Part shown: in pieces, positions 26,879 through 35,115 of the stretch | Layout: each line of letters starts with the position of its first letter | Position numbering within the stretch: the first letter of the stretch is position 1 | NCBI GenBank assembly: GCA_002471825.1 | Contig: DKQS01000002.1 | Location: 103,947 to 167,946 of the forward strand | Origin: Flavobacteriaceae bacterium UBA7302 | Lineage (GTDB): Bacteria; Bacteroidota; Bacteroidia; Flavobacteriales; Flavobacteriaceae | Length of the DNA: 64,000 nt | Direction of reading: 5' to 3' | Notes under the pieces: generated by a model | Seen by the model: the letters and a program-made list of their open reading frames with translations, nothing else | Database searches by the model: none | Told to the model about the DNA's origin: nothing | Made by a program: the position numbers and the translations under genes

Positions 26879-27133
26879 ATGGGATTATTGAAAACCCTCT
26901 TCATAATAATTTTCTTCTACTACGCATTTAAGTTTTTAGCAAGACTGTTCGCTCCCTTTATTGTAAAAAAGGCGGCCGACTCAATGCAGAGAAGAGCCCA
27001 AGAGTACCAACAGCGACAATCCTCCCAAGATACAGTAAGAGAAGGAGAAACGGTTATTGATAGAAAACCGAACGGTCAAAAAACTTCCAATCAGAATGTT
27101 GGTGAATATGTAGATTTCGAAGAAATTGATTAA
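26879..27133 (+). CDS. DUF4834 family small membrane protein
   Basis: An 84-residue protein with one N-terminal membrane helix (about residues 6-28) followed by a polar Gln/Arg-rich stretch (QRRAQEYQQRQSS) and an acidic end (EYVDFEEID). This matches the DUF4834 family of Bacteroidota. Function unknown. It begins the plus-strand run leading into YfhO and two glycosyltransferases; the YfhO ATG follows its stop by 1 bp. Confidence 0.75.
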   Translation: MGLLKTLFIIIFFYYAFKFLARLFAPFIVKKAADSMQRRAQEYQQRQSSQDTVREGETVIDRKPNGQKTSNQNVGEYVDFEEID

Positions 27134-27134
27134 C

Positions 27135-29573
27135 ATGAAAATCAAACAACTTATTCCTTATGCCATTGCTATTCTTATTTTTTTGATAGCGACTTTGGTA
27201 TATTTTAATCCGGTACTCAAAGGAAAACAACTTGGTCAATCCGATATCACTCAGTTCCGAGGAATGGTGAAGGAAATCAATGATTACCGAGCTAAAAACG
27301 ACAAAGAACCTTATTGGACAGGTGCCTCTTTTAGCGGAATGCCAGCCTATCAAATTAGTGCCTATTATCCCTATGATTTTGTAAGGGGTATTGACAAAGC
27401 ACTTCGATTTTTACCACGGCCAGCCGATTACACCTTTTTGTATTTCTTGAGTTTTTTCGTGCTAATGATGGCTTTAAAAGTTGAGTGGCGACTGGCAGTT
27501 TTCGGTGCCTTGGCTTTTGGTTTTTCCACTTACATGATCATTATTTTTATTCCGGGTCATAATTCCAAAGCGCTCGCCATTGGCTACATGCCTTTGGTCT
27601 TAGCTGGATTTTTATGGGTTTTTCAAAAGCGCTATTTGCTTGGATTTTTGGTTACTACCTTGGCCATGGCCTTGGAAATTCATGCCAATCACATTCAGAT
27701 GACTTACTACCTCGGCTTCTGTTTGCTAATTCTCGGAATTGTAGAACTGATAGAAGCTGTTAAGAACAAAACAATTCCCGGTTTCGCAAAGCAGGCTGGG
27801 ATTTTACTCCTGGCTGTGGTACTAGGACTTGGAATGAATTCCACACGATTAATGGCAACCAAAGAGTACGCGGCCTACAGTACCCGAGGAAAATCAGAAT
27901 TGACGATTAATCCTGATGGAACACCCAAAGAGAACACCTCTTCTGGCTTGGACAAAGGCTACATCACCCAGTATAGTTATGCCAAGTTGGAAACATTTAA
28001 TTTGTTCGTACCTAGATTCATGGGAGGAGGTACTACAGAGACCCTTGACGAGGACTCTGAACTGTACCAAGTGATGCAATCCAATTTTGGTAAGAAAGGA
28101 GCCGATTATTTTACCCAACAAGCATTGACCTATTGGGGAGATCAACCCATTGTGGAAGCACCGGCTTATATTGGTGCTGTGGTTTTCTTTTTATTTTTTC
28201 TGGGTATTTTCCTGGTAAACAACAAGTTAAAACGTTGGTTAGTGGCCGCTACGATATTTTCTATCGTATTGAGTTGGGGTAGAAATTTTGATGTGGTAAC
28301 GAACTTTTTCATCGATTACGTACCTCTGTATAATAAGTTCCGAGCCGTGTCTTCCATACAAGTAATCGCCGAATTATGCGTGCCAATTTTAGCAGTTTTA
28401 GGACTGCAACAATTTTTCTCCAAAGAGATTTCATCTGAACAAAAATTAGAGGCCCTTAAGAAGGCAGGAATGTATTTTGGCGGATTGGTCATTGTTGGTT
28501 TTGCATTGGCCCATTTTACATCAACCTTTGAAGGGATTCGAGATAGCAACTACACGGATATGGAAAAGCAATACCAGATTACAGGAGTTCTTGATGCGGT
28601 AATTGCCGATCGGAAAGCCATGCTTTTCAATGATACTCTGAGAAGCCTCATTTTGGCAGCGATTGTTTTTGTGATTCTTTGGTTTAAGGAAAAAAAGACA
28701 CTGAAACCGCAATTTGCTATCATCGGTTTGATTGCCTTCTGTTTGATTGATCTTATCGGAATCAACTTGAATTACCTAAGTCAAGATGATTTTAAGACAG
28801 CTCGTAAAGTTGAAAAACCTTTTACTGCTAGTCGGATTGATAAAGAAATATTGAAGGATACATCACATTATCGCGTTGCCAATCTTACCGTGAATATCCT
28901 GGAGGACGGAACAACTTCTTATTTCCATCAATCTTTAGGAGGATATCATGCCGCTAAAATGGGACGTTATTCAGAACTCTTTGACTACCAAGTTTCGAAA
29001 AATAACTTTGAAGTCCTGCACATGCTCAACGCGAAGTATTTGATTGTGCCAGGACAAAAAGGAGAGCCTCAATTACAATTGAACGACCAAGCCAATGGAA
29101 ACGCCTGGTTTGTCTCTGAATTAAAAAAGGTACAATCAGCTGATGAAGAAATTATAGCTCTGGATAGTTTGAATTCCAAACAAACTGCTGTCATTGATAT
29201 TTCAAAAATAGCGGAAACACTTCCGTCACTTGATAGAAAAGACTCTGTTTCAAGTATTGAACTGGTAAAACATGAGGTTACCGAATTGCATTATCAAACT
29301 TCCTCCACTACAGATCAATTCGCGGTTTTCTCCGAAATCTTTTATAAAGATGGTTGGAATGCTTACTTGGATGGTAAATTGGTTCCGCATTATCGTGTGA
29401 ATTACGTACTTCGAGGGATGCCAATCCCGGCAGGAAAGCACGAGGTTGTTTTTAAATTTGAGCCAAAAGTAATTCAACTAGGCAGCATGGTGAGTCTTTC
29501 ATCATACGTAATCTTAATACTTCTAGTGGGTGTAGGATTTTACCTTCAGCGAAAAAATAAACTCAGTTCATGA
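27135..29573 (+). CDS. YfhO family multi-pass membrane protein
   Basis: Large polytopic membrane protein of about 813 residues with around 13 helices, of the YfhO/GT-C-like class. A soluble extracytoplasmic region follows at about 590-770 (FSEIFYKDGWNAYLDG, the typical YfhO end), with a final helix at about 785-805. YfhO in firmicutes assists glycosylation of lipoteichoic acid; here a role in polymer or lipid glycosylation is inferred. The ATG at 27135 is preferred to a TTG at 27126 that lies inside the previous gene. The stop overlaps the next start as ATGA. Confidence 0.85.
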   Translation: MKIKQLIPYAIAILIFLIATLVYFNPVLKGKQLGQSDITQFRGMVKEINDYRAKNDKEPYWTGASFSGMPAYQISAYYPYDFVRGIDKALRFLPRPADYTFLYFLSFFVLMMALKVEWRLAVFGALAFGFSTYMIIIFIPGHNSKALAIGYMPLVLAGFLWVFQKRYLLGFLVTTLAMALEIHANHIQMTYYLGFCLLILGIVELIEAVKNKTIPGFAKQAGILLLAVVLGLGMNSTRLMATKEYAAYSTRGKSELTINPDGTPKENTSSGLDKGYITQYSYAKLETFNLFVPRFMGGGTTETLDEDSELYQVMQSNFGKKGADYFTQQALTYWGDQPIVEAPAYIGAVVFFLFFLGIFLVNNKLKRWLVAATIFSIVLSWGRNFDVVTNFFIDYVPLYNKFRAVSSIQVIAELCVPILAVLGLQQFFSKEISSEQKLEALKKAGMYFGGLVIVGFALAHFTSTFEGIRDSNYTDMEKQYQITGVLDAVIADRKAMLFNDTLRSLILAAIVFVILWFKEKKTLKPQFAIIGLIAFCLIDLIGINLNYLSQDDFKTARKVEKPFTASRIDKEILKDTSHYRVANLTVNILEDGTTSYFHQSLGGYHAAKMGRYSELFDYQVSKNNFEVLHMLNAKYLIVPGQKGEPQLQLNDQANGNAWFVSELKKVQSADEEIIALDSLNSKQTAVIDISKIAETLPSLDRKDSVSSIELVKHEVTELHYQTSSTTDQFAVFSEIFYKDGWNAYLDGKLVPHYRVNYVLRGMPIPAGKHEVVFKFEPKVIQLGSMVSLSSYVILILLVGVGFYLQRKNKLSS

Positions 29574-30757
29574 AAATAGGGATGATTCTGGATGCTCAGT
29601 TCCCTCCAGACCCTAGAGTAGAGAATGAAGCAATTACTTTGGTCAACTCAGGTTTTGAGGTGTACCTATTTTGTTTGTCTTATTCAGACTGTGAGAATGA
29701 AGAATACAAGGGCATCAAAATCCGAAGGTACCCTACCAATAAACTCAACTATAAGTTATCCGCTCTTGCCTATACCGTTCCCTTTTATACAAAGGTGATG
29801 GCTAAAAAAATTGAAGACTTTATTACTGCGACTTCAATTGACGCACTGCACATTCACGATATTCGAATTGCAGAGGCAGTTTTCAAAGCAAATAAAAAAT
29901 ACAAATTACCCACGGTTTTAGACCTTCATGATAATATGCCTGAGGTGATAAAGTTTTATCCACATCTTCAGAAGTTTCCTGGGAAATACATTATCTCTCC
30001 AAGGAAATGGAAAGAGAAGGAGGCCGAATTTATAAACCTTGCAAAAAAGGTAATTACTGTTTCACCCGAGTTTATCAATGATTTGAAGAATCGTTTTCCA
30101 AAACTAATTGATAAATTTTCATTGGTACCCAATACCATTCGATCGGCTTTTTATACGGATTTCAGTCTTAAGGAATCCATCACCAAAAAATACGAGGCCA
30201 ACTTTGTTATGCTTTATGTTGGGGATACCAACATCCGAAGAGGTCTTGAAACTCCCATTCGGGCGATTCCGCTTGTAAAGGAAGCGATACCCAATATCAA
30301 ACTTGTTATTGTTGGGAAAAATACCACGGATTATATGTTAAAAAAGTTGGTTGTCGATCTTGGTGTGGAAGAATATGTTGATTTTGAAGGATGGCAAGAC
30401 GTGTCACTTTTTCAAAGTTATATCCAAGCGAGTGATGTCTGTATTTCACCTTTATTTCGTAATCGACAGCACGATATTGCCTACGCCAATAAATTATTTC
30501 AATACATGAGTTTTGGAAAGCCATTGTTGGTGAGTGATGCAACGGCCCAAAAGACATTGATTCAAAACATCGATGGAGGATTGGTTCATACCGAAAGAGA
30601 TGAAAAAGATTTTGCTGAAAAATTGTTGGAGTTGTATCGCGATCAAGAAAAGCGCTTTCAATTTGGGAAAAACGGAGAGGTCTTTGTGAAAAATGATTTC
30701 AACTGGGAGCAAACTTCTAAAGAATTGATTACTTTGTATAAAAACTTGGAATCCTGA
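29570..30757 (+). CDS. Glycosyltransferase family 4-like protein
   Basis: GT-B fold glycosyltransferase of 395 residues. The N-terminal acceptor domain begins MKIGMILDAQFPPDPRVENE, the usual opening of this group. The C-terminal donor domain contains LLYVGD-type and VGKNTTDYMLKKL strands and a late KLFQYMSFGKPLLVSD, the E/K-x7-G-x-P motif of GT4 enzymes. It probably adds a sugar to a cell-surface glycan. The start overlaps the YfhO stop (ATGA) and the end overlaps the next gene at CTGA. Confidence 0.88.
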   Translation: MKIGMILDAQFPPDPRVENEAITLVNSGFEVYLFCLSYSDCENEEYKGIKIRRYPTNKLNYKLSALAYTVPFYTKVMAKKIEDFITATSIDALHIHDIRIAEAVFKANKKYKLPTVLDLHDNMPEVIKFYPHLQKFPGKYIISPRKWKEKEAEFINLAKKVITVSPEFINDLKNRFPKLIDKFSLVPNTIRSAFYTDFSLKESITKKYEANFVMLYVGDTNIRRGLETPIRAIPLVKEAIPNIKLVIVGKNTTDYMLKKLVVDLGVEEYVDFEGWQDVSLFQSYIQASDVCISPLFRNRQHDIAYANKLFQYMSFGKPLLVSDATAQKTLIQNIDGGLVHTERDEKDFAEKLLELYRDQEKRFQFGKNGEVFVKNDFNWEQTSKELITLYKNLES

Positions 30758-32016
30758 AGGTATTAATCATCACATATCATTGGCCGCCCGCTGGAGGTTC
30801 TGGGGTACAACGATGGTTGAAATTTGTAAAATATCTTCCTAAGCATGGGATACAACCTGTTGTTTTTTGTCCTCAGGGAGCTCATTATCCGAAATTGGAT
30901 GAAAGTTTGGTGAATGAAATTCCGACCGAAGTAGTGGTAGTAAAGCACCCTGTGAAAGACGTTTCCAGCATCCTTTTTTCCAAGAAGAAAACCAGTAAAA
31001 AAGGAACCTCCAATTTGACCAACAATAAGTTTTTGTCTTTTATAAGGGGTAATTTTTTTATTCCGGATGCCAAAATTTCTTGGGTAGATTCGGCAGTTGG
31101 TTTTCTTAAGAACTTTCTCCAAGAAAATAGGGTAGATGCCATTATTTCAACGGGACCACCCCATAGCATGCATCTGATTGGATTGGCACTAAAAAACTCG
31201 TTCGATATTCCTTGGGTTGCAGATTTTAGAGATCCTTGGACAGACTTGTATTATGCCAAGGACTTTTACCAATTGCCATTTGCAAGAAATAAGAATCAAA
31301 AATTGGAAGAAAAGGTCTTGAGCAATGCCGATCTTGTATTGACCGTGAGTGATCATATCAAACATAAGTTGGGACAAACTTCTAAGAATGTACAGGTAAT
31401 TACCAATGGATTTGATGATGAAACCAATGTTGCTGAAAAACCTACATTGGAGGCTGATTTTACCATTTCCTATATTGGATTGTTGCCGAAAAGCAGCGTT
31501 CCACACCGTCTCTTTGAAGTAATTCAAGAACTGAAAGGTGAGAATGAAAGTTTTAAGAAGGATTTGAAGTTGAAATTCATGGGAGATATTAACGATGAGG
31601 TGAAGGAAATTGTAGGAAATCAAGGATTGACAGAACAAACCGAATTTCACGACTATGTTCCTCATAAAGAAGCGATCAATGCGCAGCATTCGGCACAAGT
31701 ACTACTGTTGTTAATTCCGAATGTAGCTCATAATGAAGGAATTTTAACTGGTAAATTGTTTGAATATTTGGCCGCCAAGCGACCCATTCTGGCCATAGGT
31801 CCAACAGATGGTGATTTGGCCAAAGTCTTGCGTGAAACCAATGCGGGTGTTGTCATTGATTTTGATGATGCAGAAAAAATGAAGTCGAGTTTGATTGGGT
31901 TTTATGAACAATTCAAAGCAGGTGAATTGGAAGTACAGAGTAAAAATATCGACCAGTTTCACAGAAAAAACTTAACTTCCAAATTGGTGGAAGTCCTAAA
32001 AGAAGTTACCGCATAA
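30754..32016 (+). CDS. Glycosyltransferase, GT-B fold, with apparent CTG start
   Basis: GT4-like glycosyltransferase of about 420 residues if read from CTG at 30754. The extended N-terminus reads KVLIITYHWPPAGGSGVQRW, the glycine-rich donor/acceptor loop conserved at the start of this flavobacterial family. An in-frame stop at 30739 and the absence of any in-frame ATG or GTG force a choice between CTG at 30754 and TTG at 30817, which would delete the motif. The CTG overlaps the upstream stop as CTGA, the same geometry as ATGA at 29570. The donor domain includes EGILTGKLFEYLAAKRPILAIG. Probably cotranscribed with both neighbours. Confidence 0.82.
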   Translation: MKVLIITYHWPPAGGSGVQRWLKFVKYLPKHGIQPVVFCPQGAHYPKLDESLVNEIPTEVVVVKHPVKDVSSILFSKKKTSKKGTSNLTNNKFLSFIRGNFFIPDAKISWVDSAVGFLKNFLQENRVDAIISTGPPHSMHLIGLALKNSFDIPWVADFRDPWTDLYYAKDFYQLPFARNKNQKLEEKVLSNADLVLTVSDHIKHKLGQTSKNVQVITNGFDDETNVAEKPTLEADFTISYIGLLPKSSVPHRLFEVIQELKGENESFKKDLKLKFMGDINDEVKEIVGNQGLTEQTEFHDYVPHKEAINAQHSAQVLLLLIPNVAHNEGILTGKLFEYLAAKRPILAIGPTDGDLAKVLRETNAGVVIDFDDAEKMKSSLIGFYEQFKAGELEVQSKNIDQFHRKNLTSKLVEVLKEVTA

Positions 32017-33501
32017 ATGGGGATTGTCATAAAACAGTCATTTCGTAATACCATCATCATCTACCTATCTTTTCTGGTAGGTGGAATCAATACTATTATT
32101 TTTTATCCACGATTTTTAGAATCTGAGTACTACGGAATCGTAACTTTTATCTTATCGGCTTCTAATTTAATCATGCCGCTTACCGCTTTCGGTATTCAAT
32201 ATACCATTGTGAAGTTCTTTTCTTTTTATCAAGATAAGGTTCAAAAAGACCGATTTTTGACGTTAGCCTTGGTGCTTCCTTTTGTGATAGCCTTACCGAT
32301 TGGTTATTTATGGGACACCTTTCATCATTGGATTATGAGCAGGGTTGCAGAGGAAAATCAAAACGTGGAAAGTTATACGTTTTACATATATACCGTTGCC
32401 GTTAGTTGTGCCTTTTTTGAGATTTTTTATGCCTGGACCAAAGTACACCTGCAAACTGTCTTTGGGAATGTGTTGAAGGAATTTTGGAATAGAGCAGTGG
32501 TCATGTTATTATTGGTTGCCGTCTTTTTTAACCAAATTAGCAAACCCGAATTCATTCAATTTTTGGCTATTGCCTATGTGTTACGAACCTTGGTAATGAT
32601 GGTTTACGCCTTCAATATTTATCTGCCAAAATTTTCGTTGAAGCCACCTGATAATTTTGTTGAAATCATTCGATATTCGTTGTACATCATCCTGGCTGGA
32701 TCGGCTGGAGCTATCCTTCTAGACATCGATAAGGTGATGATTCCCGGACGTGAAGGCTTTCAAACTGCGGCTTATTATACGGTTGCCGTATTTATCGGAA
32801 CTTTTATCGAAGCGCCAAGTAGAGCCATGAATCAAATTCTACAACCTTTGACCTCCAAGACGCTGAATGAGAAAAATGACAAGGAGGTAGGAGTGTTGTA
32901 CAAGAAGAGTTCTATCAATCTATTGGTAATTGGCGGTCTGTTTTTTCTCCTGGTGAATTGTGGGGTGCATGAATTGTTCAAATTGATGCCAGAAAAAGGC
33001 TATTCGGGCGGAGAATTGGTTGTGTTGATGATTTCGCTAGCCAAGTTGTATACCATGTTTTTGGGAAACAATGGTGCTATCATTAGCAATTCAAAATTTT
33101 ATAGAATTACCCTACCTATTGGAGTCGGGATGGCCATCATGGTCTATCTGCTGAATCGCTGGTTATTTGGTGTTTATGGTACCAACGGATTGGCCTTGGC
33201 AACATTAATCACTATTTTCTCATTCAATACTTTTAAGTTATTCTATGTGAAGGCCAAGTTTAGTATCCTTCCTTTTACAGACAAGACCTGGCGGTTAATG
33301 ACCATTATTGCCATCTTCTTTTTTGGTTTTTATTTCTGGAATTTCAACTTCAATTTTGGGAATGAAATTGTAAACATTCTATCCAACCTTATTGTGAAAT
33401 GTGGTATCATCTTTTTGGCCTATGTCTTCCTCATCATTAGATTGAAAATTTCTGATGAGATTAGTACTATTTTCAGAAGGTTTACAGGTAACAATCAATA
33501 A
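32017..33501 (+). CDS. Polysaccharide biosynthesis flippase (Wzx/MATE-like)
   Basis: Lipid-linked oligosaccharide flippase of 494 residues with about 12-14 membrane helices. It begins with a short polar N-terminus and FRNTIIIYLSFLVGGINT, the usual opening of oligosaccharide flippases in this phylum. It moves undecaprenyl-linked glycans across the inner membrane. Its ATG abuts the stop of the second glycosyltransferase. The 3' end overlaps the convergent DUF6122 gene by 20 bp. With the two glycosyltransferases and YfhO it forms a small surface-glycan module. Confidence 0.86.
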   Translation: MGIVIKQSFRNTIIIYLSFLVGGINTIIFYPRFLESEYYGIVTFILSASNLIMPLTAFGIQYTIVKFFSFYQDKVQKDRFLTLALVLPFVIALPIGYLWDTFHHWIMSRVAEENQNVESYTFYIYTVAVSCAFFEIFYAWTKVHLQTVFGNVLKEFWNRAVVMLLLVAVFFNQISKPEFIQFLAIAYVLRTLVMMVYAFNIYLPKFSLKPPDNFVEIIRYSLYIILAGSAGAILLDIDKVMIPGREGFQTAAYYTVAVFIGTFIEAPSRAMNQILQPLTSKTLNEKNDKEVGVLYKKSSINLLVIGGLFFLLVNCGVHELFKLMPEKGYSGGELVVLMISLAKLYTMFLGNNGAIISNSKFYRITLPIGVGMAIMVYLLNRWLFGVYGTNGLALATLITIFSFNTFKLFYVKAKFSILPFTDKTWRLMTIIAIFFFGFYFWNFNFNFGNEIVNILSNLIVKCGIIFLAYVFLIIRLKISDEISTIFRRFTGNNQ

Positions 33502-33793
33502 GATCCGTCAGCATATGAAATAGAAGTGCGATGGCAAGTATTCTCGTTTTGTTGAAGAATAAACCAATCACATAAAACCCCATAGCGATGTAGGTATGGA
33601 GTGGGTGAAAATTGATGCTACATCGATCGGGATCAAAAATGGGGTCGGCAATTAAATGATCTAGGTCCACAGCCATAGATGCCAGAAAAATCAAATAAGC
33701 TCTTTTCCAGTTGGATTTGAAGAATAGATAGCCAATAATTGCAGGAGCAATAAAGTGAAGACTATAGTGAATGAGATTCTTGATTTCCATCAT
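33482..33793 (-). CDS. DUF6122 family membrane protein
   Basis: Small membrane protein of about 102 residues, three to four helices, with conserved polar motifs DLDHLIADPIFDPDRC and HPLHTY that recall YdjM/DUF457-type membrane-bound metal-dependent hydrolases. Function not established. Start is ATG at 33793 or 33790; an upstream TTG at 33805 falls inside the terminator stem and is rejected. The T run of the upstream terminator touches its start codon, so its own promoter is not evident. It overlaps the flippase gene by 20 bp in a convergent manner. Confidence 0.75.
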   Translation of the reverse strand: MMEIKNLIHYSLHFIAPAIIGYLFFKSNWKRAYLIFLASMAVDLDHLIADPIFDPDRCSINFHPLHTYIAMGFYVIGLFFNKTRILAIALLFHMLTDLIDCYL

Positions 33794-33821
33794 AAAAAAA
33801 AGCAAGGTTGTGAAACCTTGC
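33794..33821 (-). terminator. Intrinsic terminator after the crp-like gene
   Basis: Perfect 8-bp stem (33802-33809 with 33814-33821, arms GCAAGGTT and AACCTTGC), 4-nt loop, followed on the minus strand by eight T (33801 to 33794). It acts only on minus-strand transcripts and lies directly against the DUF6122 start codon. Confidence 0.8.
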
Positions 33822-33908
33822 CTTGGATAATTTATGGTATAATTCAGGGAGTTTTTTCCTTGAGAGGCTAAATTATAGAATTAATCCAAGGCGCGCATTA
33901 ACCTATGT

Positions 33909-34484
33909 TTATACCAATGACATTTTTTTGCGGATTCTACTCAACTGCACGGGTGTAATATTCAAGTAGGATGCGATGTGATACTGGGAAACAATGCTTT
34001 AGATCGAAGGAATATTCCTTCGTAATTTTTTGTAACGTTCTGTAGAACTTAACACGGAAAGATCATAAATCTTTGACGAAAAACTCTGGTAAACATATTC
34101 CAAAACTCGACTGTACAAATTGGAAAGATGAATGTCTTCTTTTGTCAATTTCATGAACTCCTTGTAGTTTACCCGGTACACCTCACAATCGGTGAGGCAT
34201 TCGTAATACAATTCGCTAGGTTTGCTTGTAATCAATGACTTTAAAGCTCCAACTGCCTGGGAGCTTCTAAAAAAACTTCGGGTAAATTCTTTACCAGATT
34301 CATTCAGGTAATAGGACCTTACCACGCCTTTCTTAATGATGTAAAAATCATTTGGGATGTCCTTGCATTTGGTTAAAAAAGCACCTTTTTTTAGGTTCAC
34401 TTCGTCCGAAATCTTTAAAAGTCGCACCAAGCTTTCTTTTGGGATTTGGTTAAAATCCGTAACAATTTTATCGAGAATATTCAT
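33909..34484 (-). pseudogene. Crp/Fnr-family regulator interrupted by one nonsense codon
   Basis: Cyclic-nucleotide-binding-domain regulator of a flavobacterial family of about 190 residues. The frame opens at ATG 34484, covers the cNMP domain (FYIIKKGVVRSYY, FFRSSQAVGALKSL) and helix C, then meets TAA at 33999-34001 after RNIPSI (161 residues). In the same frame, after that one codon, the expected helix-turn-helix continues as QYHIASYLNITPVQLSRIRK to a stop at 33909. A single G-to-T change of GAA would explain it. The truncated product would lack DNA binding. Real mutation versus sequencing error cannot be told here. Confidence 0.85.
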
Positions 34485-34521
34485 GGTTGATAATTCACCA
34501 ATAAAAGTATGAAAAAAACAA

Positions 34522-35115
34522 TTATAAATACAAGGTAGTGCTGGGTCCTTCCATAAAAAGAAGATCTAAAATGGATAAATTTTCCAAAAATCCGTTTCGA
34601 TCGTCAAAAAGTTGGATGTATTTTTTGTTGGAAGTTGGAGGAGTAAATTTCTTTTGAGCCAAAGGTCTATAATCCTGTGCAATATCTATTTGATAATCTT
34701 CCGTGAATTCAAAACTTTTTTCAATTTCAAGGGTATCCATCACAAAATGAAAGGTATCCATATTTAAGTCATATAGATACTCATATTTTCTCTCAAAAAT
34801 GGGTGCTAAGTCAGCCTCTAATAAATCAAAAAAAGGAGATGATCTGTAGGTTACTTGTAAGGCTCGAAAATGTTCCTTTTGCCAAGTAACGTTGTTTTCA
34901 ACTTTGATGTCCTTGGTTTGCTGCTTGCCCTTTGAGGAATCCGTTTTAACTGGTATGTTTAATAGTTGTTTTCCATTGGGACCTGTTATAAAACAACGAT
35001 TTCGATAGCTTTGTTTTTGATAATTGTCTTGTTTTTCAAATTGAATGTGCTCATCTTTTAGGAGCAATTCATATTGATGAATAAAAGAAAAGTAAGTTGG
35101 GATATAAACTCCCAT
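34522..35115 (-). CDS. WbqC family protein
   Basis: WbqC-like protein of 197 residues, with the N-terminal PTYFSFIHQYELLLK, then NRCFITGPNGKQLLNIPV and an aromatic-rich middle with YRSSPFFDLLEADLAPIF. WbqC genes occur in O-antigen clusters and elsewhere, but the activity is not established. Its ATG overlaps the lepB stop by 1 nt (TGATG), so it is translationally coupled to lepB. Confidence 0.85.
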   Translation of the reverse strand: MGVYIPTYFSFIHQYELLLKDEHIQFEKQDNYQKQSYRNRCFITGPNGKQLLNIPVKTDSSKGKQQTKDIKVENNVTWQKEHFRALQVTYRSSPFFDLLEADLAPIFERKYEYLYDLNMDTFHFVMDTLEIEKSFEFTEDYQIDIAQDYRPLAQKKFTPPTSNKKYIQLFDDRNGFLENLSILDLLFMEGPSTTLYL

